Source: Ruthenibacterium sp.
Lineage (GTDB): Bacteria; Bacillota; Clostridia; Oscillospirales; Ruminococcaceae
Reading direction: 5' to 3'
Length of the DNA: 24,987 bases
NCBI GenBank assembly: GCA_020025235.1
Contig: JAHHSL010000029.1
Coordinates: 1 to 24,987 of the forward strand
Position numbers and translations under genes: made by a program. Positions 14,896 through 22,030 of the stretch are shown here, one piece after another. A model generated the notes under the pieces. That model saw nothing but the letters and a program-made list of their open reading frames with translations, searched no databases and was not told where the DNA came from. Within the stretch, counting starts at the first letter, position 1. Each line of letters opens with the position of its first letter.

Positions 14896-14930
14896 CTGTA
14901 ACAAACGGCATTTTCTGCTGTCTTATTATA
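14896..14930 (+). promoter_or_regulatory. Possible promoter of the small secreted protein gene
   Basis: CTGTAACAAA (14896-14905) is followed 16 nt after TGTAAC by TGTC, an ECF-like arrangement. A TATTAT at 14924-14929 could instead be a vegetative -10 without a good -35. The TGTAAC element resembles one before the ECF sigma gene, raising the possibility of control by that factor. Confidence 0.35.
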
Positions 14931-14977
14931 CAGAAGTGATAAAATCCGATCTGCCGCTTTGAAAGGAGGCGCCCTGC

Positions 14978-15376
14978 ATGAAACGCACCGGCCGCATTGT
15001 ATTCCTGTGTTTTCTTTCGCTTGTTCTGTTTCTGACGTCCACCGTATCGGTGCACGCGGCTTCACTCGGCCTGTGCCGTCCGGAACAGGCGCTGACGCAC
15101 ACCTTTGCCCAGATCCGCACCGTGCCCGGGCAGGGCGCCGTGGTTTCGGCGCGTGTATCCACCGCGCGCGGCTACACCGGGCAGACGGAGATCCGCGTGC
15201 TGCGCGAAGGCTGCGAAGCGCCCGTGCTGCGCGCCCTTGGCGGGGAGACTGCCTCTTTGACGGTTTTGCCGCAGAACCTGCGCGGCTGCCGCATCTTCAT
15301 CCTGTTTACCGCCGTGCACGGCGAACAGCGCCACTGCGTCACGCGGGAGGTCGCCGTCCCCGCCGTGCCGTGCTGA
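14978..15376 (+). CDS. Small secreted protein of unknown function
   Basis: A 132-residue protein with a clear signal peptide: basic start MKRTGR, hydrophobic core at 8-24 and probable cleavage after VHAA near residue 28. The mature part of about 105 residues contains four cysteines and short beta-strand-like alternating segments (AVVSARVSTARGYTGQTEIRVLREG), which may form an Ig-like or similar extracellular fold. I recognise no family. GAAAGGAGG precedes the ATG. It lies right after the sigma/anti-sigma pair with a 203-bp gap, and a terminator follows at 15433. It could be a member of the ECF regulon, which is inference from position and the shared TGTAAC motif. Confidence 0.72.
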   Translation: MKRTGRIVFLCFLSLVLFLTSTVSVHAASLGLCRPEQALTHTFAQIRTVPGQGAVVSARVSTARGYTGQTEIRVLREGCEAPVLRALGGETASLTVLPQNLRGCRIFILFTAVHGEQRHCVTREVAVPAVPC

Positions 15377-15432
15377 ACGCACCGTTTCAGCGCAAACGGG
15401 CGGCTCTGTGCGCACTGTCTTTCCGAAAAAGC

Positions 15433-15469
15433 AAGCGGAGGGTATCGAAACGATACCCTCCGCTTTTTG
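15433..15469. terminator. Bidirectional terminator between convergent genes
   Basis: A 15-bp perfect stem (15433-15447 with 15451-15465) with an AAA loop has a T run on the right and an A run on the left. It serves the secreted-protein gene and the convergent nnrE gene. Confidence 0.9.
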
Positions 15470-15493
15470 TTTTCCTGTTTTTCGATATGCTTT

Positions 15494-16132
15494 TCAGCCC
15501 TTTTGCAGCGCGCCGGTGATGCCGATTTCCGCCGTGACCACCCGGCCGCACCAGGCTGCCGCAATGCGGTGGCACACCTTCGGCGCATGGAACGTCACCG
15601 TGACGTGCGCGCGCACAGCGCCCTGTGCCGCTGCGCCCGTATCCGCCGCAACGCCCGAAGGCACGTCCAGCGCCAGCACAAAGCGCCCGGAATTGATCCG
15701 CTGCGCTGCACGTTTGCCCTCCGGGCGCATTTCCCCGTGAAAGCCCGTGCCGTACACCGCGTCGATCACGCACGACTGCTCCAGCGCGCAGAGATCCTCG
15801 TTTGAAAGTGCGTCCAGCTGTGTCATGCGCACGCCGCACTTGCGGCACCGCGCATAATTTTCCGCCGCATCCGGCGCCGCAGGCTCGCCCTGCACCAGCA
15901 CCGCTGTCACCTGCGCGCCCCGTTCGTGCAAAAGCCGCGCCGCCACAAAGCCGTCGCCCCCGTTATTGCCCTTTCCGCAAAAGACATACACCGTTTCGGG
16001 CGTCCCCTTTTCCTGCAAAAGCACATCGACGGCGGCTGCACCCGCGTTTTCCATCATCTGCCGATAGGAAAGCCCTGCTGCATCCGCTGCGCGCTCCAGT
16101 TCCTTCATCTGTGCCACGGTCACTTCATTCAT
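15494..16132 (-). CDS. nnrE: NAD(P)H-hydrate epimerase (YjeF_N domain)
   Basis: A 212-residue cytosolic enzyme that interconverts R and S forms of hydrated NAD(P)H for repair. Hallmarks are the N-terminal MxxMENAGAA-like stretch (QMMENAGAAAVDVL), the glycine-rich GKGNNGGDG at 53-61, VIDAVYGTGFHG and LALDVPSGVAADTG. Many bacteria fuse this domain to the ADP-dependent dehydratase NnrD. Here only the epimerase half is present, so the dehydratase must be encoded elsewhere. The ATG at 16132 has AAAGGCGGG about 8 nt upstream on the minus strand. It diverges from the sortase operon, and its product has no obvious link to it. Confidence 0.93.
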   Translation of the reverse strand: MNEVTVAQMKELERAADAAGLSYRQMMENAGAAAVDVLLQEKGTPETVYVFCGKGNNGGDGFVAARLLHERGAQVTAVLVQGEPAAPDAAENYARCRKCGVRMTQLDALSNEDLCALEQSCVIDAVYGTGFHGEMRPEGKRAAQRINSGRFVLALDVPSGVAADTGAAAQGAVRAHVTVTFHAPKVCHRIAAAWCGRVVTAEIGITGALQKG

Positions 16133-16161
16133 GCCGTTTCCCGCCTTTCCGTTTTTCTTTC

Positions 16162-16190
16162 AGTATACCACTTTACCGCCGCTTTGCCCA
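16162..16190 (-). promoter_or_regulatory. Probable promoter of nnrE
   Basis: On the minus strand TGGGCA (16185-16190) and TATACT (16162-16167) are 17 bp apart, about 30 nt before the start codon. Confidence 0.55.
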
Positions 16191-16219
16191 TGGAAAACAA
16201 GGCAATTCCTGCCTGCGGC

Positions 16220-16248
16220 TTGACGTTCGGCGCAGGCGTGTGTACAAT
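16220..16248 (+). promoter_or_regulatory. Sigma-A promoter of the sortase operon
   Basis: TTGACG (16220-16225) and TACAAT (16243-16248) are exactly 17 bp apart. Transcription would begin near 16255, giving a 57-nt leader. Confidence 0.75.
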
Positions 16249-16269
16249 TAAAATCAAGAGAATCCGCCC

Positions 16270-16287
16270 TTTGCCGCAAACGGCAAA
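16270..16287 (+). other. Hairpin in the sortase mRNA leader
   Basis: TTTGCCG and CGGCAAA pair around CAAA, ending about 8 nt before the AGAGGAG ribosome binding site. It lacks a T run, so it is more likely an mRNA-stabilising or translational element than a terminator. Confidence 0.4.
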
Positions 16288-16311
16288 AGCCCTGAGAGGA
16301 GAACGCAGCCC

Positions 16312-17094
16312 GTGCATCGAAAAGAACCGGTTTTCCGCCTTGTCTTATGGCTTTTTCTGTTTGTGTTCCTGTTCTGCGCCGTCTATGCGGGTGCGCGGCT
16401 GTTCCGCCTGCGCGATGACATCGACCGCGCACGCGCCTTCCGCGATTCGCTGCGGGCGCAGGACGCCTGCGATGCATCCGGCGAACCGGCGGCCTCCACG
16501 CTGCAGGAGGTGCACCAGTGCCCCGTGGATTTTGCCCCCCTGCGGGAAAAATATCCCGCACTGTGCGCATGGCTTTCGGGCTGCGGCGGGGAAATCGACA
16601 CCCCCATCGCACAGGCCGCCGACAACGAATTCTACCTGCGGCACCTGCTGGACGGCAGCACCAACATCCTTGGCACCCCGTTCCTGGACAGCCGCAATCA
16701 GCGCAGCTTTGCCGATGACCAGTCCTTCTGCTTCGGGCATCACATGGATACGGGCGGCGGGGCGTTTTCGCCGCTGCTTTCCTATACCGACCCGGCCTTT
16801 TATGAGCGCTGGCCGTATTTTACCCTGCACACGCCGGAAGGCTGCTTTCGGGCACAGGTGTTTGCCGCCTTTCCCGCCGAAGAAACCGCCTATCCCTACA
16901 CGCGGGAATTTGAAAGCCCCGCGGCAAAGCAGGCTTTTCTGGATGACGTGCGCGCGCGCAGCGTGCTGAAAACAGATGTTTCCGTCACACCGGCCGACCG
17001 CATCCTGACGCTTTCCACCTGTACATCCAAAACAAACGATCTGCGCTTTGTGGTCTGCACAAAGCTTGTGCCGATCGCATCAACACACCGATAA
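16312..17094 (+). CDS. srtB: Class B sortase
   Basis: A 260-residue membrane-anchored transpeptidase. A single N-terminal helix (about 8-28) precedes the extracellular sortase fold. Catalytic residues are H143 in FGHHM, C237 in TLSTC and R245 in NDLRFVV. The intervening FYLRHLLDGSTNILGTPFLD block is typical of class B. Start GTG 16312 has AGGAG about 10 nt upstream; no better start exists. The gene is followed after 12 nt by a protein bearing an LPQTG sorting signal, its likely substrate. Class B sortases of Clostridia attach proteins to the peptide stem of peptidoglycan, some with LPXTG-like rather than NPQTN motifs. Confidence 0.94.
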   Translation: MHRKEPVFRLVLWLFLFVFLFCAVYAGARLFRLRDDIDRARAFRDSLRAQDACDASGEPAASTLQEVHQCPVDFAPLREKYPALCAWLSGCGGEIDTPIAQAADNEFYLRHLLDGSTNILGTPFLDSRNQRSFADDQSFCFGHHMDTGGGAFSPLLSYTDPAFYERWPYFTLHTPEGCFRAQVFAAFPAEETAYPYTREFESPAAKQAFLDDVRARSVLKTDVSVTPADRILTLSTCTSKTNDLRFVVCTKLVPIASTHR

Positions 17095-17106
17095 GGAGAG
17101 ATCGGA

Positions 17107-17757
17107 ATGTCCGAACCAAGACACAACCCGCTTGATGACGCCGAGCGCCAGCTTGCCTGGAGCCGCCGCTATCTCAAGCGTGAAAAATTCCGCCACCGCG
17201 TTTTCACCGTCATCATCGTTCTGGCCGTGCTGGCGCTTTCGGGCGGCATCTGCGTCGGCGCGCTTGCTGCCGCCGGTGTGCTGCCGCTTGCTCCGGCGTC
17301 CTCGGCGCAGTCCGAAACCCCTGCCGCGGCAGATACATCGCTGCCCGAATCCCCCGCTTCGCACACGCAGTCCGATCCCGCGCCCGAAACGGCGAAGCCG
17401 AACGAATTTACCGTATCGTTCGATGCGCGCGGCGGCGCCGGCGAATATCCGGATGAAGCCGTGCTGTTCGGCACGCTGCTTGCGCCGCCCCAAGACCCCG
17501 TGCGCGAAGGCTACCGCTTTGCGGGCTGGTATCGGGACGCCGCGGGCACCGACGCATGGGATTTTGCGCTTGACAGCGTACAGGCCGACATGACGCTTTA
17601 CGCCAAGTGGGCGGATGACGCCGCACCCGACAGCGCGCTGCCCCAGACGGGCATTGAAACGCACGCCGTATTCTGGTGCTGTGTTTTTGCCGCGGCGCTG
17701 ATCCTTGTATTTGCCGCTGCCGGTCTGCTTTTGCACAGCTACCGCCGCCAGCATTGA
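17107..17757 (+). CDS. LPQTG cell-wall-anchored protein with InlB-type repeat
   Basis: A 216-residue surface protein. The N-terminus has 30 charged cytoplasmic residues and then a hydrophobic segment at 33-57, acting as export signal. A Ser/Ala/Pro-rich linker (60-98) leads to one InlB B-type (Listeria-Bacteroides) repeat at about 101-169, with the pattern TVSFDARGGAGEYPDE, GYRFAGWYRD and TLYAKW. The sorting signal is LPQTG at 178-182, a hydrophobic helix at about 187-209 and the basic tail HSYRRQH. TAAGGAGAG across the sortase stop serves as ribosome binding site. Exposure on the cell wall by the adjacent class B sortase is the natural reading. The small size and single repeat are more like a docking or signalling protein than a large adhesin. 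Confidence 0.87.
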   Translation: MSEPRHNPLDDAERQLAWSRRYLKREKFRHRVFTVIIVLAVLALSGGICVGALAAAGVLPLAPASSAQSETPAAADTSLPESPASHTQSDPAPETAKPNEFTVSFDARGGAGEYPDEAVLFGTLLAPPQDPVREGYRFAGWYRDAAGTDAWDFALDSVQADMTLYAKWADDAAPDSALPQTGIETHAVFWCCVFAAALILVFAAAGLLLHSYRRQH

Positions 17758-17798
17758 GCGCTGCACCCGCTTTTTTCTTCTGACGCTTTGAATATGGC

Positions 17799-17829
17799 AA
17801 AAGCCCGGATCTGTGATCCGGGCTTTTTT
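17799..17829. terminator. Bidirectional terminator after the sortase operon
   Basis: A 13-bp stem (17799-17811 with 17815-17827) with a TGT loop ends in six T residues. The A run on the left allows use by the convergent hydrolase gene too. Confidence 0.9.
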
Positions 17830-17847
17830 CGTTTTGCGTATGGTTTT

Positions 17848-18660
17848 TCAGCGGCTGAGCCAATCGGCGGCAAGCTCCAGCCAGCCCTCACATTCGCGCT
17901 GCACACCGCCGCCCGAAAAATTTTCCGTCAGGCGGTTTGCCAGCGAAAGCCCGTGTGCGCCCACGGAATAGATGTGCGATTCAAACGGCACGCCCGCTTT
18001 GCGCAGGGCAAGCGCAAAATACATCGAATTTTCCACCGGCACCGTATCATCGGTGTAGGTATGCCACAAAAACGTCGGCGGCACGTCAGACGTCACATGC
18101 TTTTCCAGCGAGACGAACGCGCGCTCCTTCGGGTCCTGAAACGGCTCTTCACCCAGCAGGCTTTGGAACGAAGGCTTCGAAGCGACCTTTTCGTCACTGG
18201 AAATGACGGGATACCCCAGCACCAGACGGTCCGGGCGCATCTGCGCGGGCGCAAGGCCCGTTTCCTGCGCAAGGAACGTCGAATTCCAGAACACGCCAAG
18301 GCTTGCCGCAAGATGCCCGCCTGCCGAAAAGCCCGCCACGGCGATGCGGTTTTCATCCGCACGCAGGCGCTCGGCGTTTTCGCGCAGCCACGCCACCGTA
18401 TGCGCCAGCGCGCACAGCTGTTCGGGGAAATGATGATTTTCGCCGCACGGATACTGCAGCACACAGGTGTGGAATCCGCGCGATGCAAACGCAAGGGCGA
18501 TCGGCTCGGCTTCGCGGTCGCTGCAGTACTGATATCCCCCGCCCGGGCAGATCACAAGCACCGGACGCCGTTCGGACACCTTGATTTCCGGGGAAAATTC
18601 CTGAAAATAGGTTTGGATGAATGCACCGTCATTCCCGACGGGCACGCGCTCATGGATCAT
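17848..18660 (-). CDS. Alpha/beta hydrolase, esterase/acetyl-xylan esterase-like
   Basis: A 270-residue cytoplasmic hydrolase without a signal peptide. The oxyanion stretch CPGGGYQYCSDRE is near 38-50. The nucleophile elbow GFSAGG places Ser at 112, the acid is Asp204 or Asp205 in TYTDDTVPV, and the His is H236 in GAHG. This layout is that of the BD-FAE/acetyl esterase group that removes acyl groups from sugars or drugs; the exact substrate is not readable. ATG 18660 is chosen because AAAGGG lies about 10 nt upstream; an in-frame TTG at 18681 lies too far upstream. It stands alone, convergent to the sortase operon. Confidence 0.88.
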   Translation of the reverse strand: MIHERVPVGNDGAFIQTYFQEFSPEIKVSERRPVLVICPGGGYQYCSDREAEPIALAFASRGFHTCVLQYPCGENHHFPEQLCALAHTVAWLRENAERLRADENRIAVAGFSAGGHLAASLGVFWNSTFLAQETGLAPAQMRPDRLVLGYPVISSDEKVASKPSFQSLLGEEPFQDPKERAFVSLEKHVTSDVPPTFLWHTYTDDTVPVENSMYFALALRKAGVPFESHIYSVGAHGLSLANRLTENFSGGGVQRECEGWLELAADWLSR

Positions 18661-18771
18661 GACAAAAACACCCTTTCGCAAAAAAGCTGGATTCTACCCC
18701 AAAGGATACGCGGCCTTTGCGCAAATGTCAAGGAATCCGCACATTTTTTCTTCGCGCGGCATGCCCGGATA

Positions 18772-18780
18772 TGTTACAAT
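18772..18780 (+). promoter_or_regulatory. Extended -10 upstream of the exonuclease gene
   Basis: TG-T-TACAAT forms an extended -10 about 50 nt before the start codon. No convincing -35 is present. Confidence 0.5.
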
Positions 18781-18829
18781 ACAATTAAACGCCGTTTTAT
18801 TTCTTTGCGGCGGGAAAGGCGGAAACACA

Positions 18830-20107
18830 ATGACAAAACTTGCTGTACTGGATTTTGAAACGACCGGGCTTGACCCCGCATATGACGAGGTGCTTCAGGC
18901 GTCCGTCATCGACGAAAACGGCACAGTCCTGATGAATGAATTTTTTGCGCCGCAGCGCGTGACGCAGTGGCCGGACGCCGAAAAGGTAAACGGCATCTCC
19001 CCCGCCGATGTGCTGGGCCTGCCGCCGTTTGAAAGCGCCGCAGCGCGCCTGCGCGAAATTTTGGAAAGCGCCGATGCGGTCATCGCCTACAACGATTCCT
19101 TCGAGCGTTCGTTTCTGGATGCATACGGCATCCCCTCGAAATCGCTTTCCTGGGGCGAAGACCCGATGCTCACCTTTGCCGCAGCGCTCGGCGGGCCCAA
19201 GCGCACGCTTTCCTTTGCGGCGAAATTTTTCGATTTTTCCTTTTCCGCGCACGACGCTTTGGAGGACGTGCGCGCAACGCTCTATCTTTATCAGCGCATG
19301 CAGGGCGGGCTTGTGCACAATCTGATGCGCAGCGCGGCGCCCGCATGGGGCGAAACGCCGAACGGCCCGGCCTCCTACAAAGTGCCGGAACCGGGCGATC
19401 TGCTGCGCATCCAGAAATGTCTGGGCCTTGCGCCGGCTTCGGCCGCGGAGCCGCGCAGACTGTGGTACAAGGGCATTTACACAAAGCAGCCCGTGGAATG
19501 TGAATGTGTCGGCTTTTCCGACCGCGGCGGCGCGGGTGACTGGCTTGTTGTGGCACTGGAAGCACACGGCGTGACGTATCTTGTGTGTGACGATCATCTG
19601 CGCGATATGCAGAGCGCTTCGTTCGGTGCACCCGCGTCAGGCCCGGCAGATGCAGCAAACGGTGAAGCACAGCCGGCGCCCGCCGCCAAAAAGCCCGCTG
19701 CACGCCGCAGCACGGCAAAGCCCGCACGCAGCGGTGCGGCGGACAACAGCCGCTTTCGTTCGTTTGCGCAGAAAAGCGCCGCGCTCAAGAACATTCAGAC
19801 GAACGAAAACGCCGATCCCGAAAATCCGCTGTTCGGGCGCAGTATCGTCTTTACGGGTGATCTGAGCCTTTCACGCGAAGAAGCCGCAGCCGCCGCGGCA
19901 CAGTTCGGTGCGCTCATCAAAAGCGCGGTTTCGGGCAAGACGGATTATCTTGTCGTCGGCGCGCAGGACCCCGGCCTTGTGGCGGCGGACGGGCGCAGCG
20001 GCAAGGAGGCCAAGGCCGCCGCGCTGAACGAAGCGGGCAAGGCGCATATCGCGATCTTGCATGAGGAAGAATTCCTCGCTTTGCTGCAGCGCGCAAAAGG
20101 GGTCTGA
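18830..20107 (+). CDS. DnaQ-like 3'-5' exonuclease with C-terminal BRCT domain
   Basis: A 425-residue protein. The exonuclease domain (1-155) has D8 and E10 in LDFETTG, an Exo II block YNDSFERSFLD near 87-97 and the Exo III H141 and D146 in HDALED, so it is of the DEDDh class. The usual Exo II pattern is NxxFD; here the matching residue is Glu92, and Asp89 lies nearby. A middle region with RRLWYKGIYTKQPVECECVGF is followed by an Ala/Pro/Lys linker. The C-terminus (about 325-420) is a BRCT domain: FGRSIVFTGDLSLSREEA, KTDYLVVGAQDPG and a final helix. BRCT modules bind DNA ends or phosphoproteins, so a role in DNA repair or proofreading is likely. ATG 18830 has AAAGGCGG upstream. Confidence 0.88.
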   Translation: MTKLAVLDFETTGLDPAYDEVLQASVIDENGTVLMNEFFAPQRVTQWPDAEKVNGISPADVLGLPPFESAAARLREILESADAVIAYNDSFERSFLDAYGIPSKSLSWGEDPMLTFAAALGGPKRTLSFAAKFFDFSFSAHDALEDVRATLYLYQRMQGGLVHNLMRSAAPAWGETPNGPASYKVPEPGDLLRIQKCLGLAPASAAEPRRLWYKGIYTKQPVECECVGFSDRGGAGDWLVVALEAHGVTYLVCDDHLRDMQSASFGAPASGPADAANGEAQPAPAAKKPAARRSTAKPARSGAADNSRFRSFAQKSAALKNIQTNENADPENPLFGRSIVFTGDLSLSREEAAAAAAQFGALIKSAVSGKTDYLVVGAQDPGLVAADGRSGKEAKAAALNEAGKAHIAILHEEEFLALLQRAKGV

Positions 20108-20145
20108 CTGCCCCGCTTTCCGCCGCAGCCTTTTTCTGCCGGCAG

Positions 20146-20172
20146 CCGCGCACAGCCGTGCGCGGTTTTTTT
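20146..20172 (+). terminator. Terminator of the exonuclease gene
   Basis: CCGCGCAC and GTGCGCGG pair around AGCC and are followed by seven T residues. Confidence 0.9.
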
Positions 20173-20272
20173 GTGCCGGCTGTATCCCATGCGCTTTTTG
20201 TCCTGTTTTCCCGCCGGAAAAAGGTGCTTTTCCGTATGCGGTGCCGAATTTTCCGCAAAGGGACAAAGCTGC

Positions 20273-20301
20273 TCGACTTCCGTTTTCCATTATGTTATAA
20301 T
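20273..20301 (+). promoter_or_regulatory. Sigma-A promoter of the MATE gene
   Basis: TCGACT (20273-20278) and the perfect TATAAT (20296-20301) are 17 bp apart, with TG at 20293-20294 making an extended -10. The leader is about 45 nt. Confidence 0.75.
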
Positions 20302-20350
20302 CTGCTTTGTGCAAAATATTTCCATAAACGTATGAAAGGGGCGGAAATCT

Positions 20351-21772
20351 GTGCAGACAAAAGAATCCACCGCTTCCCAGGGCATCAATCAGATCACGGA
20401 GGGTGTTATCTGGAAGCAGCTGCTTTACTTCTTTTTCCCGATCCTGTTCGGGACATTCTTCCAGCAGCTTTACAACACGGCAGACGCTATCATCGTAGGC
20501 CGCTTTGTCGGAACGCAGGCCCTGGCCGCCGTCGGCGGTGCAACCGGCTCGCTTATCAACTTCTTCGTCAATCTGTTCGTCGGGCTGGCGTCCGGCACCA
20601 CCGTCGTTATGGCGCAGGCGTTCGGCGCGCGCGATACCCAGGGCGTCGATCACGCCGTGCATACCTCGGTCGCGCTTTCCCTTATCGCCGGGCTCGGCCT
20701 TACCATTTTCGGCGTTTCCATCGCCCCGCTGGCGCTGCGCGCCATGGGCACACCCGCCGATATCATGGATTTTTCCGTTTTGTATCTGCGTGTGTTCATG
20801 ATGGGCACGATCCCGTCCTTTCTGTATAATGTCGGTTCCGGCATCCTGCGCGCCGTCGGGGACACCCGCCGTCCGCTTTACTTCCTCATCATCGCCTGCC
20901 TGACCAATATCGTACTGGACATCCTGTTTGTCGCCGTTCTGCGCATGGGCGTTCTGGGCGCGGCGCTTGCAACGGTCCTGGCACAGGTCGTCAGCGCCGT
21001 TCTGGTCGTGGTTTCCCTGCTGCACACAAGCGCCGTATACCGGCTGGACCCCAAGCGCATCCGCTTCCACGGCTCCACGCTGAAAGAGGTGCTCAAGGTC
21101 GGCATCCCCGCCGGCATCCAGGGCAATATGTACGCCATTTCCAATATCCTGATCCAGTCCGCCATCAACAGCTTCGGCACGGCGACGGTCGCCGCATGCA
21201 CCGCCTTCAGCAAGGTGGATGCCTTCTTCTGGATGGTTCTGGGCGCATACGGCATTTCGATCACCACCTTCGCGGGGCAGAACTTCGGCGCGCAGAAGTA
21301 CGACCGCATCCGCAAAAGCGTGCGCGTCTGCCTTGGCATGGCGTTTGCCACTTCGTTCGGCATGAGCCTTCTGTTCTTCCTGACGGCTCCGTTTTTGCTG
21401 GGCATGTTCACCAGCGATGCCGAAGTGATCCAGATCGGGCTTGAGATCATGCGCTATATGGTGCCGTTTTACTTCACGTTCGTGTGCATCGAGATCTTTT
21501 CCGGCGCGGCCCGCGGCTGCGGCTCGGCCCTGGTCCCCACACTGCTTACCTGCGGCGGCGTATGCGTCCTGCGCGTTGTGTGGGTGCTTGTGGTGCTGCC
21601 GCTGAACCACACGCTCGTCACGCTGATCATCAGCTATCCTGTCAGCTGGGTGCTGACAAGCATCCTGTTCATCATCTATTATCTGCAGGGCGGCTGGCTG
21701 CATAACCGCATCAAAAAGCTGGGCTATCCGCCCGAGGTGCGCGAAAAGCACAAGCGCTCGTCCCGTTCCTGA
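20351..21772 (+). CDS. MATE-family efflux transporter
   Basis: A 473-residue polytopic membrane protein. It has the MATE N-terminal pattern FFPILFGTFFQQLYNTADAIIVGRFVG and GGATGSLINFFVNLFVGLASGTTVVMAQAFGARD, and the mirrored second half has AFSKVDAFFWMVLGAYGISITTFAGQNFGAQKYDR. Twelve helices fit the length. MATE proteins expel cationic drugs or metabolites in exchange for Na+ or H+. The substrate is unknown. The GTG start at 20351 is supported by AAGGGGCGG upstream. It is monocistronic, with its own promoter and a terminator at 21790. No regulator gene is adjacent. Confidence 0.95.
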   Translation: MQTKESTASQGINQITEGVIWKQLLYFFFPILFGTFFQQLYNTADAIIVGRFVGTQALAAVGGATGSLINFFVNLFVGLASGTTVVMAQAFGARDTQGVDHAVHTSVALSLIAGLGLTIFGVSIAPLALRAMGTPADIMDFSVLYLRVFMMGTIPSFLYNVGSGILRAVGDTRRPLYFLIIACLTNIVLDILFVAVLRMGVLGAALATVLAQVVSAVLVVVSLLHTSAVYRLDPKRIRFHGSTLKEVLKVGIPAGIQGNMYAISNILIQSAINSFGTATVAACTAFSKVDAFFWMVLGAYGISITTFAGQNFGAQKYDRIRKSVRVCLGMAFATSFGMSLLFFLTAPFLLGMFTSDAEVIQIGLEIMRYMVPFYFTFVCIEIFSGAARGCGSALVPTLLTCGGVCVLRVVWVLVVLPLNHTLVTLIISYPVSWVLTSILFIIYYLQGGWLHNRIKKLGYPPEVREKHKRSSRS

Positions 21773-21789
21773 GCTTCGTTTTCCCCGAC

Positions 21790-21820
21790 ACCCGCCGAAA
21801 TGTTCCGGCGGGTATTTTTT
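21790..21820 (+). terminator. Terminator of the MATE gene
   Basis: ACCCGCCG (21790-21797) pairs with CGGCGGGT (21806-21813), followed by A and six T residues. Confidence 0.88.
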
Positions 21821-21919
21821 ATGCCGTTTTATACCTTTTGTACTTTTCGTCATTTTTGCGGAGAAATCGGGCAAAAATCGGTTTTTTTGCCCTGTTCTTG
21901 GTGTTTTCGACCGGAAATT

Positions 21920-21946
21920 TGTAAAGGATATGTAAAATTCGTGTAA
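21920..21946. promoter_or_regulatory. Pho-box-like array, three 11-bp-spaced repeats
   Basis: TGTAA occurs at 21920, 21931 and 21942, exactly 11 bp apart; on the other strand this is TTACA three times. Direct TT(A/T/C)ACA repeats with an 11-bp period are the known binding pattern of PhoP in Bacillus. The array lies just upstream of the -35 region of the phosphate-transporter promoter, a position suited to activation. Identity of the regulator is inference; no phoPR genes are in the window. Confidence 0.7.
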
Positions 21947-21976
21947 TTTCCTCTGGTATTTGAACCGCTGCACCAG

Positions 21977-21982
21977 TATAAT
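21977..21982 (+). promoter_or_regulatory. -10 box of the phosphate transporter operon
   Basis: A perfect TATAAT stands about 50 nt before the start codon with no recognisable -35 at 17 bp, as is common at activator-dependent promoters. The Pho-box-like array ends 30 bp upstream. Confidence 0.65.
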
Positions 21983-22030
21983 AAGGAAGTATGAGTTTAT
22001 CAATCTTATCAGAAAGCGAGGGGCTTTGAT

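Noticed and set aside
16269..16311. CTGAGAGG in the sortase leader as a possible TPP riboswitch element
   Set aside because: The leader is only about 57 nt, too short for the TPP aptamer, and the other conserved stems are absent.
19871..22003. 710-codon minus-strand open frame opposite the MATE gene
   Set aside because: Its product is a His/Gln/Asp/Arg-rich composition typical of antisense reading of a GC-rich gene, with no recognisable domain. The plus strand encodes a clear MATE transporter with promoter and terminator.
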